Source of the DNA: Prolixibacteraceae bacterium
GTDB lineage: Bacteria > Bacteroidota > Bacteroidia > Bacteroidales > Prolixibacteraceae
Direction: 5' to 3'
Assembly (NCBI GenBank): GCA_014380255.1
Contig: JACMKG010000029.1
Span: 1-7,999 of the forward strand
Length of the DNA: 7,999 nucleotides
Below are positions 1-6,679 of the stretch, piece after piece. The notes beneath the pieces were generated by a model, which had not been told where the DNA came from, did not search any database, and saw only the letters and a list, made by a program, of their open reading frames with translations. Position 1 is the stretch's first letter, and every line of letters starts with the position of its first letter. Both the position numbers and the translations under genes were made by a program.

Positions 1-72
1 AGGCCCAATGAGAAATATCCGAAAGATCAGCTTAAACGAATTCGTGAAGCATTGGATAAACAAAACAAGTAA
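1..72 (+). CDS. 3' end of an upstream gene, product unknown
   Basis: The first frame is open from the window edge to a TAA at 70-72 and encodes 23 residues, RPNEKYPKDQLKRIREALDK followed by QNK. The 'kPnEkYPKdqlkrI' pattern is one I associate with the ends of repeat units in large Bacteroidota envelope and TPR-like proteins. The tail is charged and helical with no membrane segment. The tail alone cannot name the product. It lies on the same strand as the kinase gene, with an inverted repeat between them. Confidence 0.65.
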   Translation, partial: RPNEKYPKDQLKRIREALDKQNK

Positions 73-83
73 CTTTGGCGTCG

Positions 84-116
84 CAATAAGCGTTAACTTA
101 TCGTTTGCGCTTATTG
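84..116 (+). repeat. Intergenic hairpin, possible terminator of the upstream gene
   Basis: CAATAAGCG at 84-92 is matched by its exact reverse complement CGCTTATTG at 108-116, giving a 9-base stem and a 15-base loop. It starts 12 bases after the upstream stop codon, as expected for a terminator, but no T-run follows, so intrinsic termination is uncertain. The most upstream TTG codon of the next reading frame (105-107) lies inside the loop, which argues against that codon as the start. Alternatively the hairpin could be a 5' leader structure affecting translation of the kinase gene. Confidence 0.4.
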
Positions 117-158
117 ATACAACAGGCATCATACAATAACGAAGAAAAAATATACAAC

Positions 159-1592
159 TTGGAACAAAACATTAAGGCGCAACTGATTAGCTTGTTTGAA
201 GCCCACTTCAAAGAGGAAGTGATCTTATTTGAATTACTGCCTGCATCAGGCTCTTATCGTGAGTATGCCCGCATGAAAGGCATTAATCATCAGGTGATAG
301 GTGCTTACAACCAGGATATCAAAGAGAACAATGCTTTCTTTGAATTCACACGGCATTTCATTAACAAGGAGATCCCGGTTCCTCATATATATACCATCAG
401 TGACGACCAGAGACTTTACCTGCAGGAAGATTTAGGGAATACAACCCTGTTTGATTTTCTTAGCCATACACGCGAAACGGAAGGCTTTTCGGATCGGATC
501 ATGAATGAATACAAGAAAGTATTAAAAGAGCTTCCACGCATTCAACTGGTGGCCGGCAAAGATATTGACTACAAAGTCTGCTATCCAAGGATGGCTTTTG
601 ACAAGCAATCGATGATGTGGGATTTGAATTATTTCAAGTATTACTTTCTCAAACTTGCAAAGATACCTTTCGATGAGCAGGCCCTGGAAGATGATTTCGA
701 AGTCTTTAGCGATTACCTGCTTGCAGCAGACAACAATTACTTCCTCTACCGCGATTTCCAGTCACGCAATATCATGCTGAAGGACAATAAGGTATTTTTT
801 ATTGATTACCAGGGTGGCCGCAAAGGTGCCCTGCAATACGACCTGGCCTCGCTTCTTTATGATGCCAAGGCAGATATACCGAATCAAGAGAGGGAAGAAT
901 TGCTGGATTTCTATTTGGAAGAACTGAGCAAGTACAAGGAAGTTGACAGGGATAAATTCACCTCCCTTTTTGATGGGTATGTGCTTATCCGCATCATGCA
1001 GGCCATGGGCGCTTATGGGTTCCGTGGCTTCTTCGAGAAGAAGAAACATTTTCTGAAGAGCATTCCCTATGCCTTGAAAAACCTGGAAACCCTGCTTGCA
1101 AAGAGTACCATCGAGGTAAAACTTCCCGAGCTGATGAAAGTACTGAAAGAAGTATGCCAGTCGTCCTTTTTGAAATCCCTTGGTAAGGAAAAGAAAAGCA
1201 AACTTACAGTGACTATCAGAAGCTTCTCTTACAAAAAGGGAATCCCGGTAGACACCTCAGGCAATGGCGGAGGTTTTGTATTCGATTGCAGGGCTATCCA
1301 TAACCCTGGCCGCTATACTGAATACAAGCAGTCTACGGGAAAGGACACGGAAGTCATTCAATTCCTGGAAGAAAAATCTGCCATGGCTGAATTTCTTACC
1401 CCTATAATAACCCTCATATCACAATCGGTAGAGGTGTATCTCAAAAGGGGATTTACCAGCCTTAGTGTAGGCTTTGGATGCACCGGGGGACAACACCGCT
1501 CGGTATATGCAGCTGAGAAAATGGCAGAGTATTTAAGAAACAAATACCCTGTTACGGTTGTTCTTCAGCACATCGAACAGGATAATAAATAA
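159..1592 (+). CDS. AmgK-like sugar kinase fused to RapZ C-terminal domain
   Basis: This 477-residue protein has two domains. Residues about 20-315 are an APH/AmgK-type phosphotransferase: a nucleotide loop around PASGSYREYARM (28-39), the hinge-like LYLQEDLGNTTL (86-97), the catalytic loop YRDFQSRN (197-204, base D199) and the metal-binding FIDYQGG (214-220, D216). Residues about 349-475 match the C-terminal domain of the RNase adapter RapZ, including GCTGGQHRSV (440-449). In enterobacteria this domain binds glucosamine-6-phosphate; the RapZ N-terminal P-loop domain is absent here. AmgK kinases phosphorylate the anomeric carbon of MurNAc/GlcNAc in peptidoglycan recycling, so a kinase with an amino-sugar sensor is plausible, but the substrate is inferred. 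No MurU-like nucleotidyltransferase is in view. The frame opens at a TTG at 105, but I prefer the TTG at 159: it gives MEQNIKAQLISLFEAHF, a normal family start, with purine-rich GAAGAAAAAA upstream and clear of the hairpin. The first in-frame ATG would cut into the kinase. Confidence 0.88.
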   Translation: MEQNIKAQLISLFEAHFKEEVILFELLPASGSYREYARMKGINHQVIGAYNQDIKENNAFFEFTRHFINKEIPVPHIYTISDDQRLYLQEDLGNTTLFDFLSHTRETEGFSDRIMNEYKKVLKELPRIQLVAGKDIDYKVCYPRMAFDKQSMMWDLNYFKYYFLKLAKIPFDEQALEDDFEVFSDYLLAADNNYFLYRDFQSRNIMLKDNKVFFIDYQGGRKGALQYDLASLLYDAKADIPNQEREELLDFYLEELSKYKEVDRDKFTSLFDGYVLIRIMQAMGAYGFRGFFEKKKHFLKSIPYALKNLETLLAKSTIEVKLPELMKVLKEVCQSSFLKSLGKEKKSKLTVTIRSFSYKKGIPVDTSGNGGGFVFDCRAIHNPGRYTEYKQSTGKDTEVIQFLEEKSAMAEFLTPIITLISQSVEVYLKRGFTSLSVGFGCTGGQHRSVYAAEKMAEYLRNKYPVTVVLQHIEQDNK

Positions 1593-1595
1593 AAA

Positions 1596-1724
1596 ATGGG
1601 CAAAACAAAGTGTAAGGATAAAGATTACAAAGAAAAAGATGATGCGGTATATATTTGCAAACGTTGTGAACGCTCGTCAAAGAAAGAAGAGAAAGTTTGT
1701 AAGCCTAAGAAAATAAAAGACTGA
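1596..1724 (+). CDS. Small four-cysteine, lysine-rich protein (42 aa)
   Basis: An ATG 3 bases after the kinase stop opens a 42-residue frame ending in TGA at 1722-1724. It holds four cysteines, C6, C21, C24 and C35, with a CxxC knuckle in YICKRCERSSKK (19-30), suggesting one small zinc- or metal-binding site. It is very basic: about a third of residues are lysine or arginine, and it ends CKPKKIKD. There is no signal peptide, so it is probably cytoplasmic, and it could bind nucleic acid. The receptor gene starts 7 bases later, so it is probably co-transcribed with both neighbours. I do not recognise a named family, though it resembles short Bacteroidota proteins annotated as hypothetical. Spacing, strand and cysteine pattern support a real gene. 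Function is unknown. Confidence 0.7.
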   Translation: MGKTKCKDKDYKEKDDAVYICKRCERSSKKEEKVCKPKKIKD

Positions 1725-1731
1725 TAAGGTT

Positions 1732-4011
1732 ATGGTTAAGTCAGTCAATAAAAGATATCATAAATCACTGCTATCAGTCCTATACATACTGATATCCCTT
1801 CCCCTGTTGGCGCAATTTAAGGTGGAAGGAAAGGTGTTGGATGCCGAAACACAAAGGCCTGTTCAATCATTCAGACTAACCACAGGAAGCGAGGAATATA
1901 TCTTTAAAGATGGCACTTTCCTGATTGAACAGCCTTCATTGACTGAAGAAACCAGGCTTATCGTTAACGCCGAAGGTTATTTGCCGGTAAGCATTCCCTT
2001 AACAAAAGATTCACCCGGTGTGCTTACCATACAGCTGATTCCTCAGAATATCAACATTCAGGAAATAGTAGTCAAAGCTTTTGGCTCTGAGAAAAGGCTG
2101 ATGGATACCCCTGGCTCAATTGGAATTATTACCAACCGGCAACTTGTAAGAGAACCTTCTTTTACCCTGGCGCCATCGGTTAATAAATTCCCGGGGGTAT
2201 GGATGCAGAGCGGCTCGATGAATACCAACCGGCTCACCATCCGGGGTATTGGTACCCGCTCGGCGTATGGAAGCAACAAGATTAGAGCCTATTACGGAGA
2301 TATACCACTGACCAACGGGGTGGGTGAAACAACCCTTGAAGACCTGGAACTGGAGCAAATGTCGGATATTGAAATCATCAAAGGTCCGGCATCCGGGTTT
2401 TATGGCTCAGGCCTTGGCGGAGTGCTTCTTTTTAACCCGGCAAAGGCTACCCGGACACAGTTTTCCCAAAGCGTATCCATCGGATCATTTAATACCATCA
2501 AGTACAGCGGCAAAGCAGATATTGCTACCAGGAACGGCAGCCATTCAGTCATATACAGCCGCTTTCACAGTGATGGCTACCGGGATAACAATGAGATGGA
2601 CAGGCACAATGTGACCCTGGCATCCAGCATGACCAAAAAGCAAATTACGGTTAACCTGTTGGGTGCTTTTATCCAGAGCGATGCTTATATTCCCAGTTCC
2701 ATTGATTTCAATACGTTCATGAATACCCCTCAAAGGGCTGCCGCCAACTGGGCTGCTGCACGGGGCTATGAAGACTACAGGCGAGCCTTTGGAGGCCTTA
2801 CGTTGCAGCAAGGATTCAATGATAACCTTTTAGCTAAAGTGAGCTTATTTGGCCAAATAAACACCAACAATGAGCTGCGGCCCTTCAACATTCTGCAGGA
2901 GCAAAACAATTATGTAGGGGCAAGAGCCATTGCTGAGAAAAAGTTTACCACTGCGAACTATGTGCTAAAGATTATTGCAGGAGATGAGTTCTTTACGGAG
3001 AACTACGACTGGCAGACTCTTGAGAATGAAGAGCGTGTGGCAGGGGCCATCCTGTCGGATAATCATGAACGCAGATGGTATAACAACCTATTCCTTTTGG
3101 CAGACCTTAATCTGTTGGAAAAGATGATTGTATCGGCAAGTGTTAACCTTAATCAGACCAGTTACCGCTATGAAGATCAGTTTTTGGAGAATGGAGACCA
3201 GGGCGGAGAACACAAGTTCCCGGTGATCCTGTCGCCAAGGCTGGCAGCTTCATGGATTATGAATAAAGACCTGCGCATCTTCTCGGTAGTGAGTCATGGC
3301 TTCTCCCCTCCTACCCTTGAAGAAACCCTGTTGCCCGGTGGATTGCGCAACACATCCATCCAGCCGGAAACAGGATGGAACTACGAACTGGGCACCAAGG
3401 GCCAATTAGGACAATCGCTCTCCTTTGAACTTTCAGCATATTATATGAAAGTAAAAAACCTGCTGGTTGCCCAACGTACAGGCGAGGATGAATACATGGG
3501 GATCAACGCCGGGGGAACCAATCACCCGGGAATTGAAGCAAGGGTAGATTACCGGCTTATCAACCGTCCTGACTGGAGCTCTTACCTGAGAGTCAACGCA
3601 ACAGCTACCCGGTACCGCTTTGCAGAGTTTACCGACCGAGGAAATGACTATGCGGGCAACAAGCTGACCGGTACACCCGACCTGCAGACCAACTGGATGC
3701 TGGAAACCTCGCACAAAAAAGGCTTTTTCCTGAACCTGCACTACCTGACAGTGGGCCGGATGCCCATGCGCGATGATAATTCCATCTATTCGAAGGCCTA
3801 TGAACTTACCAATGTGATGGCAGGCTATGAAAAGACATTCAGGAATCTCTCTATCGGCCTTTCTTCGGGCATACAAAACCTTCTGGATGAGCATTATGCC
3901 TCTATGATCCTGATCAACGCCACGGCTCCGGGCACCCAATCGCCCCGCTATTACTATCCCGGGTTACCTCGCAACTACAAGGCACAGGTAAGCCTAAGGT
4001 ATTCATTTTAA
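1732..4011 (+). CDS. TonB-dependent outer-membrane receptor (FecA/CirA-like)
   Basis: This 759-residue protein has a signal peptide with hydrophobic core 13-26 and likely cleavage in PLLA|QF after A27. Residues 30-104 form a carboxypeptidase-regulatory-like beta-sandwich (FKVEGKVLDAETQRP), then a TonB-box-like IQEIVVKA (109-116). The plug spans about 118-235 and carries the family signatures NRLTIRGIGTRS (166-177) and DIEIIKGPASGFYGSGLGG (212-230). The rest is a 22-strand-type barrel ending in SLRYSF with terminal Phe. It imports a ligand across the outer membrane using TonB/ExbBD energy. At 759 residues, with no SusD gene after it, it is not a SusC glycan receptor. The length and plug resemble siderophore, iron-citrate or other metal-chelate receptors. 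Ligand is unknown; the cysteine-rich small gene upstream hints weakly at metal. The start 7 bases after the previous gene implies an operon. Composition is less AT-rich than the downstream RAYT. Confidence 0.93.
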   Translation: MVKSVNKRYHKSLLSVLYILISLPLLAQFKVEGKVLDAETQRPVQSFRLTTGSEEYIFKDGTFLIEQPSLTEETRLIVNAEGYLPVSIPLTKDSPGVLTIQLIPQNINIQEIVVKAFGSEKRLMDTPGSIGIITNRQLVREPSFTLAPSVNKFPGVWMQSGSMNTNRLTIRGIGTRSAYGSNKIRAYYGDIPLTNGVGETTLEDLELEQMSDIEIIKGPASGFYGSGLGGVLLFNPAKATRTQFSQSVSIGSFNTIKYSGKADIATRNGSHSVIYSRFHSDGYRDNNEMDRHNVTLASSMTKKQITVNLLGAFIQSDAYIPSSIDFNTFMNTPQRAAANWAAARGYEDYRRAFGGLTLQQGFNDNLLAKVSLFGQINTNNELRPFNILQEQNNYVGARAIAEKKFTTANYVLKIIAGDEFFTENYDWQTLENEERVAGAILSDNHERRWYNNLFLLADLNLLEKMIVSASVNLNQTSYRYEDQFLENGDQGGEHKFPVILSPRLAASWIMNKDLRIFSVVSHGFSPPTLEETLLPGGLRNTSIQPETGWNYELGTKGQLGQSLSFELSAYYMKVKNLLVAQRTGEDEYMGINAGGTNHPGIEARVDYRLINRPDWSSYLRVNATATRYRFAEFTDRGNDYAGNKLTGTPDLQTNWMLETSHKKGFFLNLHYLTVGRMPMRDDNSIYSKAYELTNVMAGYEKTFRNLSIGLSSGIQNLLDEHYASMILINATAPGTQSPRYYYPGLPRNYKAQVSLRYSF

Positions 4012-4081
4012 GCTTTCTCATCGAAGTACCGCAAAAACAGGTGTAAATAAACCTTGTCTTCAACTAAATAATAATAATTAT

Positions 4082-4114
4082 TTTCTTTATTTACAATAAC
4101 ATTTCGTAGGTTTG
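4082..4114 (+). promoter_or_regulatory. Possible Bacteroidota-type promoter before the RAYT gene
   Basis: TAGGTTTG at 4107-4114 fits the Bacteroidota -7 consensus TAnnTTTG exactly. It lies 31 bases before the transposase start. The -33 box is weak: only T-rich TTTC (4082-4085) sits at about the right 21-base spacing, without the expected TTTG. The rest of the 4012-4145 spacer is AT-rich, with a small AATAATTATT palindrome near 4072-4081 and no other structure or gene. Confidence 0.35.
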
Positions 4115-4145
4115 ATGTGATTATATTTACCCGAATATAAGATCA

Positions 4146-4811
4146 ATGCTTATGGGATACAATCCGAAACTGCATCACAGACGTTCAATACGCTTGAAAG
4201 AATATGATTATTCTCAAGAGGGATTGTATTTTATAACCCTTTGTGCACAAAACAAGGAATGTTTATTTGGACATATTGTTAACCATCAAATGATTTTAAA
4301 TGATGCAGGTAACATGGTTGAGAAATGGGTAAAAGAGTTAAAAAATAAATATCCTAATATTGATTATGGGGAATATATGGTAATGCCCAATCATTTTCAT
4401 TGCATTGTAGAAATTGTATCATCCCATAAATGCGCCAATAGCAGCAATGCCCTCGTAGGGGCGCCCCTATGTGGGCGCCCAAATGATACCCCCATCATTA
4501 ACACGATTACGGGTAATTTCCCTGTATCTGATCCATCAACCATATCAATGGATACAACAAATAAATATGGCATACACAATCAGCAATACAATGCCACAAT
4601 AGGCAATATGCTGGATTGGTTTAAAACAATGTCCACAAATGAATACATCCGGGGGGTAAAAACAATGAACTGGCAAAGGTTTGATGGTAAATTGTGGCAA
4701 CGCAATTACTGGGAACACGTAATTCGTAATCAACAAGCATATGAGACGATTTCTAACTATATTATTGCAAATCCCGCCAACTGGAACGAGGATAAATTCT
4801 ATAAACAATGA
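4146..4811 (+). CDS. REP-associated tyrosine transposase (RAYT, Y1 HUH family)
   Basis: The 221-residue product is a single-strand DNA endonuclease of the IS200-like Y1 superfamily. The N-terminal RRSIRLKEYDYSQEGLYFIT (12-31) is the usual RAYT opening. The metal-binding HUH motif is H83-F84-H85 in MVMPNHFHCIVEI (78-90). The C-terminal GKLWQRNYWEHVIRN (181-195) and NYIIANP (204-210) are diagnostic, with Y205 the likely nucleophile by analogy with other family members. Between the halves is a low-complexity linker of about 57 residues (92-149), part of which, VGAPLCGRP (104-112), is encoded by a REP-like hairpin. A start at the second ATG (4152) is equally possible. RAYTs are usually single-copy domesticated transposases that move or maintain REP palindromes; the inverted REP copy after the stop fits that. 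The gene appears intact and is more AT-rich than the receptor gene, consistent with transfer. Confidence 0.93.
   Translation: MLMGYNPKLHHRRSIRLKEYDYSQEGLYFITLCAQNKECLFGHIVNHQMILNDAGNMVEKWVKELKNKYPNIDYGEYMVMPNHFHCIVEIVSSHKCANSSNALVGAPLCGRPNDTPIINTITGNFPVSDPSTISMDTTNKYGIHNQQYNATIGNMLDWFKTMSTNEYIRGVKTMNWQRFDGKLWQRNYWEHVIRNQQAYETISNYIIANPANWNEDKFYKQ
4455..4480 (+). repeat. REP-like hairpin inside the RAYT coding region
   Basis: A GTAG tetranucleotide (4455-4458) is followed by a perfect hairpin: GGGCGCCC (4459-4466), loop CTATGT, GGGCGCCC (4473-4480). A 5' GTAG plus GC-rich hairpin is the known layout of REP elements cut by RAYT enzymes. It is in frame and codes for residues 104-112. The copy at 4841-4866, read on the minus strand, matches at 23 of 26 positions. 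Confidence 0.85.
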
Positions 4812-4840
4812 ATTTGACAATAACATCGTCCTGTAGAAAA

Positions 4841-4866
4841 GGGCGCCCACGCAGGGGTGCCCCTAC
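4841..4866 (-). repeat. REP-like hairpin downstream of RAYT, inverted copy
   Basis: On the minus strand this reads GTAG (4866-4863), then GGGCACCC, loop CTGCGT and GGGCGCCC. It differs at 3 of 26 positions from the copy inside the transposase gene and lies in the opposite orientation, 374 bases apart start to end. The stem keeps 7 Watson-Crick pairs plus one G-T pair on the plus strand. It begins 29 bases after the RAYT stop and ends 32 bases before the CPBP gene, so it could also act as a terminator or affect the next gene's mRNA. Confidence 0.85.
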
Positions 4867-4898
4867 GGCAACATTCTGTTCATTATAATTTTTTACCA

Positions 4899-6221
4899 AT
4901 GATCCAATCCATTAAGGCAACATTCAAGAACTGGGTAACATTTCTAAAAAGCCCACAGGAGGAAACTAGCACAGACCTGTCATTCGCCCATAAAATGAAG
5001 ATAACGGGCAACCTGTTTTTAATTGAGTTGCCTGTAACACTACTGTTTATCGTCCTAATAGGCCTTTTAATCCAATTTAAATTAATTGATTTAGGCAAAC
5101 ATGGCTTGGAGGATTTGATGGCCAAATTATCCTACCTTCAGCTTATTCTAATCCTTGTATTGATTGTTCCATTTATGGAAGAGATCCTTTTCAGATTGCC
5201 TCTTAAATACAAAAGGAATTACCTGTTAAGAGGGTTGGTTTGGATAGTATCACAAACAGGTATTATTCAAAAGGAGAAGTTGAATGAGAAGGTGCAAAGA
5301 TACTGGAAGAGTGCCTTTAGATACTTCTTTTATATGATGGCATTCAGCTTTGGTTTTATACATCTAACAAACTTTGAAAAAGCCGGAGACCTGATTTTAC
5401 TGCTGCCTTTACTTACACTATCACAATGTGTCGGTGGACTTATAATAGGTTACCTCCGTGTAAAACTTGGCTTTTTATGGGGCTACTTTTACCATTCGTT
5501 CTTCAATTTCATATTCTTTACAATTAGCTTCCTTTCTTTCCAGTCAGCGCTTTCTTCCCTGGAAACCACGCTTCCTTATCATTTTAAAGATGATACAGCG
5601 AGTATTGATATTCTGGAAAGTAAGCCTGATGCCAGAAACAACGGAAAGGCTTTTTCGGATTGCAGTATAACTCCTGGCAGAATTGAGTACCATCAGTTCA
5701 AGGTAGATGATTTGGTTGCCAGTCTTTATATGAAAACCCACAAGTATGTTATTACCAATGGTATTCAGTTTATTAAGGATAAGGACATCATCGACATAAA
5801 GTCTGAATTATATGCCAATCAGAGCAATACGGATTCCATAAGATACTTATTGACAGTTCACCTTCAGAAAGCATTGGGGCTTAAGATAGAAAAGAGGATC
5901 ATTCAAAAAGATGCATGGGAAGTCTATGTAATTGACAAAGCTAAAATTCATAAAGATACATCCAACAAAGAATTGATGCAGGTAAATGGGAGCTTGATGT
6001 CTATAGCAAGATATTTAGACAGAATCCATTCGAAAGAATTTATCTTCAGTTCAGATGAAATCAATCAATCTTCCATAATTATGCCAATCAATGCTAACTT
6101 TGAGATGTTGCATGAATACCTTGAAAAGGAATATGGCATTGGCTTACGAAAGGTTAAAAAAGACATCGAATTTATAACTATAGAAAGGACGGCAATACAA
6201 GAAGAAAAGCCAATGATCTAA
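4899..6221 (+). CDS. CPBP intramembrane protease with DUF3738-like C-terminal domain
   Basis: The ATG at 4899 gives 440 residues. An upstream in-frame GTG (4857) lies inside the REP hairpin and is unlikely to be used. Residues 35-215 form a CPBP (CAAX protease/bacteriocin-processing, Rce1-like) membrane domain with about five membrane segments (37-60, 77-97, 141-158, 164-186, 190-215). It has all three active-site motifs: EEILFR (E94, E95, R99), FGFIH (151-155, H155) and HSFFN (H199, N203). Residues about 234-430 resemble DUF3738 (TIGR03435 family): SIDILESKP, ITPGRIEYHQFKVDDLVASL, DIIDIKSELYA, LLTVHLQKALGLKIEKR and the closing EYGIGLRKVKKDIEFITIE. With N-in and five segments the C-terminal domain would be periplasmic, as suits a domain found in secreted proteins. 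The substrate is unknown. The fusion is unusual; its best parallel is the M56 peptidase-DUF3738 arrangement known in Acidobacteria. A role in envelope sensing is inference. Confidence 0.87.
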   Translation: MIQSIKATFKNWVTFLKSPQEETSTDLSFAHKMKITGNLFLIELPVTLLFIVLIGLLIQFKLIDLGKHGLEDLMAKLSYLQLILILVLIVPFMEEILFRLPLKYKRNYLLRGLVWIVSQTGIIQKEKLNEKVQRYWKSAFRYFFYMMAFSFGFIHLTNFEKAGDLILLLPLLTLSQCVGGLIIGYLRVKLGFLWGYFYHSFFNFIFFTISFLSFQSALSSLETTLPYHFKDDTASIDILESKPDARNNGKAFSDCSITPGRIEYHQFKVDDLVASLYMKTHKYVITNGIQFIKDKDIIDIKSELYANQSNTDSIRYLLTVHLQKALGLKIEKRIIQKDAWEVYVIDKAKIHKDTSNKELMQVNGSLMSIARYLDRIHSKEFIFSSDEINQSSIIMPINANFEMLHEYLEKEYGIGLRKVKKDIEFITIERTAIQEEKPMI

Positions 6222-6222
6222 T

Positions 6223-6236
6223 AGGTTCGAGAACCT
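6223..6236 (+). repeat. Short hairpin after the CPBP gene, weak terminator candidate
   Basis: AGGTTCGAGAACCT is a 5-base stem (AGGTT/AACCT) around a CGAG loop, or 6 pairs with two unpaired bases. It begins 2 bases after the stop codon. No T-run follows, so termination is doubtful. The rest of the 174-base spacer to 6395 is AT-rich; it holds a short open frame discussed in the findings and no clear promoter. Confidence 0.25.
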
Positions 6237-6395
6237 TAAGCAATAAGAAATACGACAAAGAGTTTGATTTTAAAAACACTTGGAGTTATGACAACATTAT
6301 ACGCATTATTTACAATTCAGAATTAAAAAAGTAAGCACTGTTGGTCCTATCGTTTTGGAAATTACACATAACAACAACATTAAAATATCCATTTT

Positions 6396-6647
6396 ATGAA
6401 AAACGAAGATGACTTAAAGCTGGTTGAAGTGTTTGCAGGAGAATTATGGCAAGCTACCATGATCAAGAATGTATTGGAAGACAATAACATTCAGTTGTTT
6501 ATTCAAAACAGTTTAATGGGAGTTATTGAACCTTGGGTGGTGTCTCCCGGAGGTTTTGAACCTGTAAAGGTGATAGTTACCAATACTGATTATGAAAAGG
6601 CCATGCAATTGGTTGGGGAGTATAATCATAGCAAACCCTTGATGTAA
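6396..6647 (+). CDS. DUF2007 domain protein (83 aa)
   Basis: An 83-residue soluble protein without signal peptide. Its pattern is that of DUF2007 (PF09413, 'putative signal-transducing protein'): LVEVFAGELWQATMIKNVLEDNNIQLFIQN (9-38), a short variable loop, then VKVIVTNTDYEKAMQLVGEY (58-77). This gives a beta-alpha-beta, beta-alpha-beta ferredoxin-like arrangement at the family's usual size. The family's biochemical role is not established; members are small cytoplasmic domains, sometimes fused to zinc ribbons or membrane segments. A 32-base gap separates it from the next gene, so the two are probably co-transcribed. The ATG at 6396 is the only good start, and no clear Shine-Dalgarno sequence precedes it. 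Confidence 0.85.
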   Translation: MKNEDDLKLVEVFAGELWQATMIKNVLEDNNIQLFIQNSLMGVIEPWVVSPGGFEPVKVIVTNTDYEKAMQLVGEYNHSKPLM

Positions 6648-6679
6648 GATCAATAACATACTAATTAACCTCGCGACAC

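Noticed and set aside
3433..3939. 168-codon open frame on the minus strand inside the receptor gene
   Set aside because: It is wholly antisense to the well-supported barrel region of the TonB-dependent receptor, has no recognisable domain or context, and such shadows are common in this codon usage.
1732..4011. The receptor as a SusC-type glycan transporter
   Set aside because: It is about 250 residues shorter than typical SusC proteins, and no SusD-like lipoprotein or glycan-degrading gene is adjacent.
4012..4145. A REP copy or transposon end upstream of the RAYT gene
   Set aside because: I found no GTAG-plus-GC-hairpin in this AT-rich spacer; the only palindrome is a short AT one.
4545..4850. 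101-codon minus-strand frame opposite the RAYT 3' end
   Set aside because: It is antisense to the conserved tyrosine half of the transposase, and its start sits in the REP repeat. No domain is recognisable.
4857..4898. Upstream GTG start for the CPBP gene
   Set aside because: It lies within the REP-like hairpin and would add 14 residues with no family counterpart. The ATG at 4899 is a better start.
6347..6357. TATCGTTTTG as a promoter box for the DUF2007 gene
   Set aside because: The spacing inside the box is one base too long for TAnnTTTG and no TTTG is found at the -33 distance.
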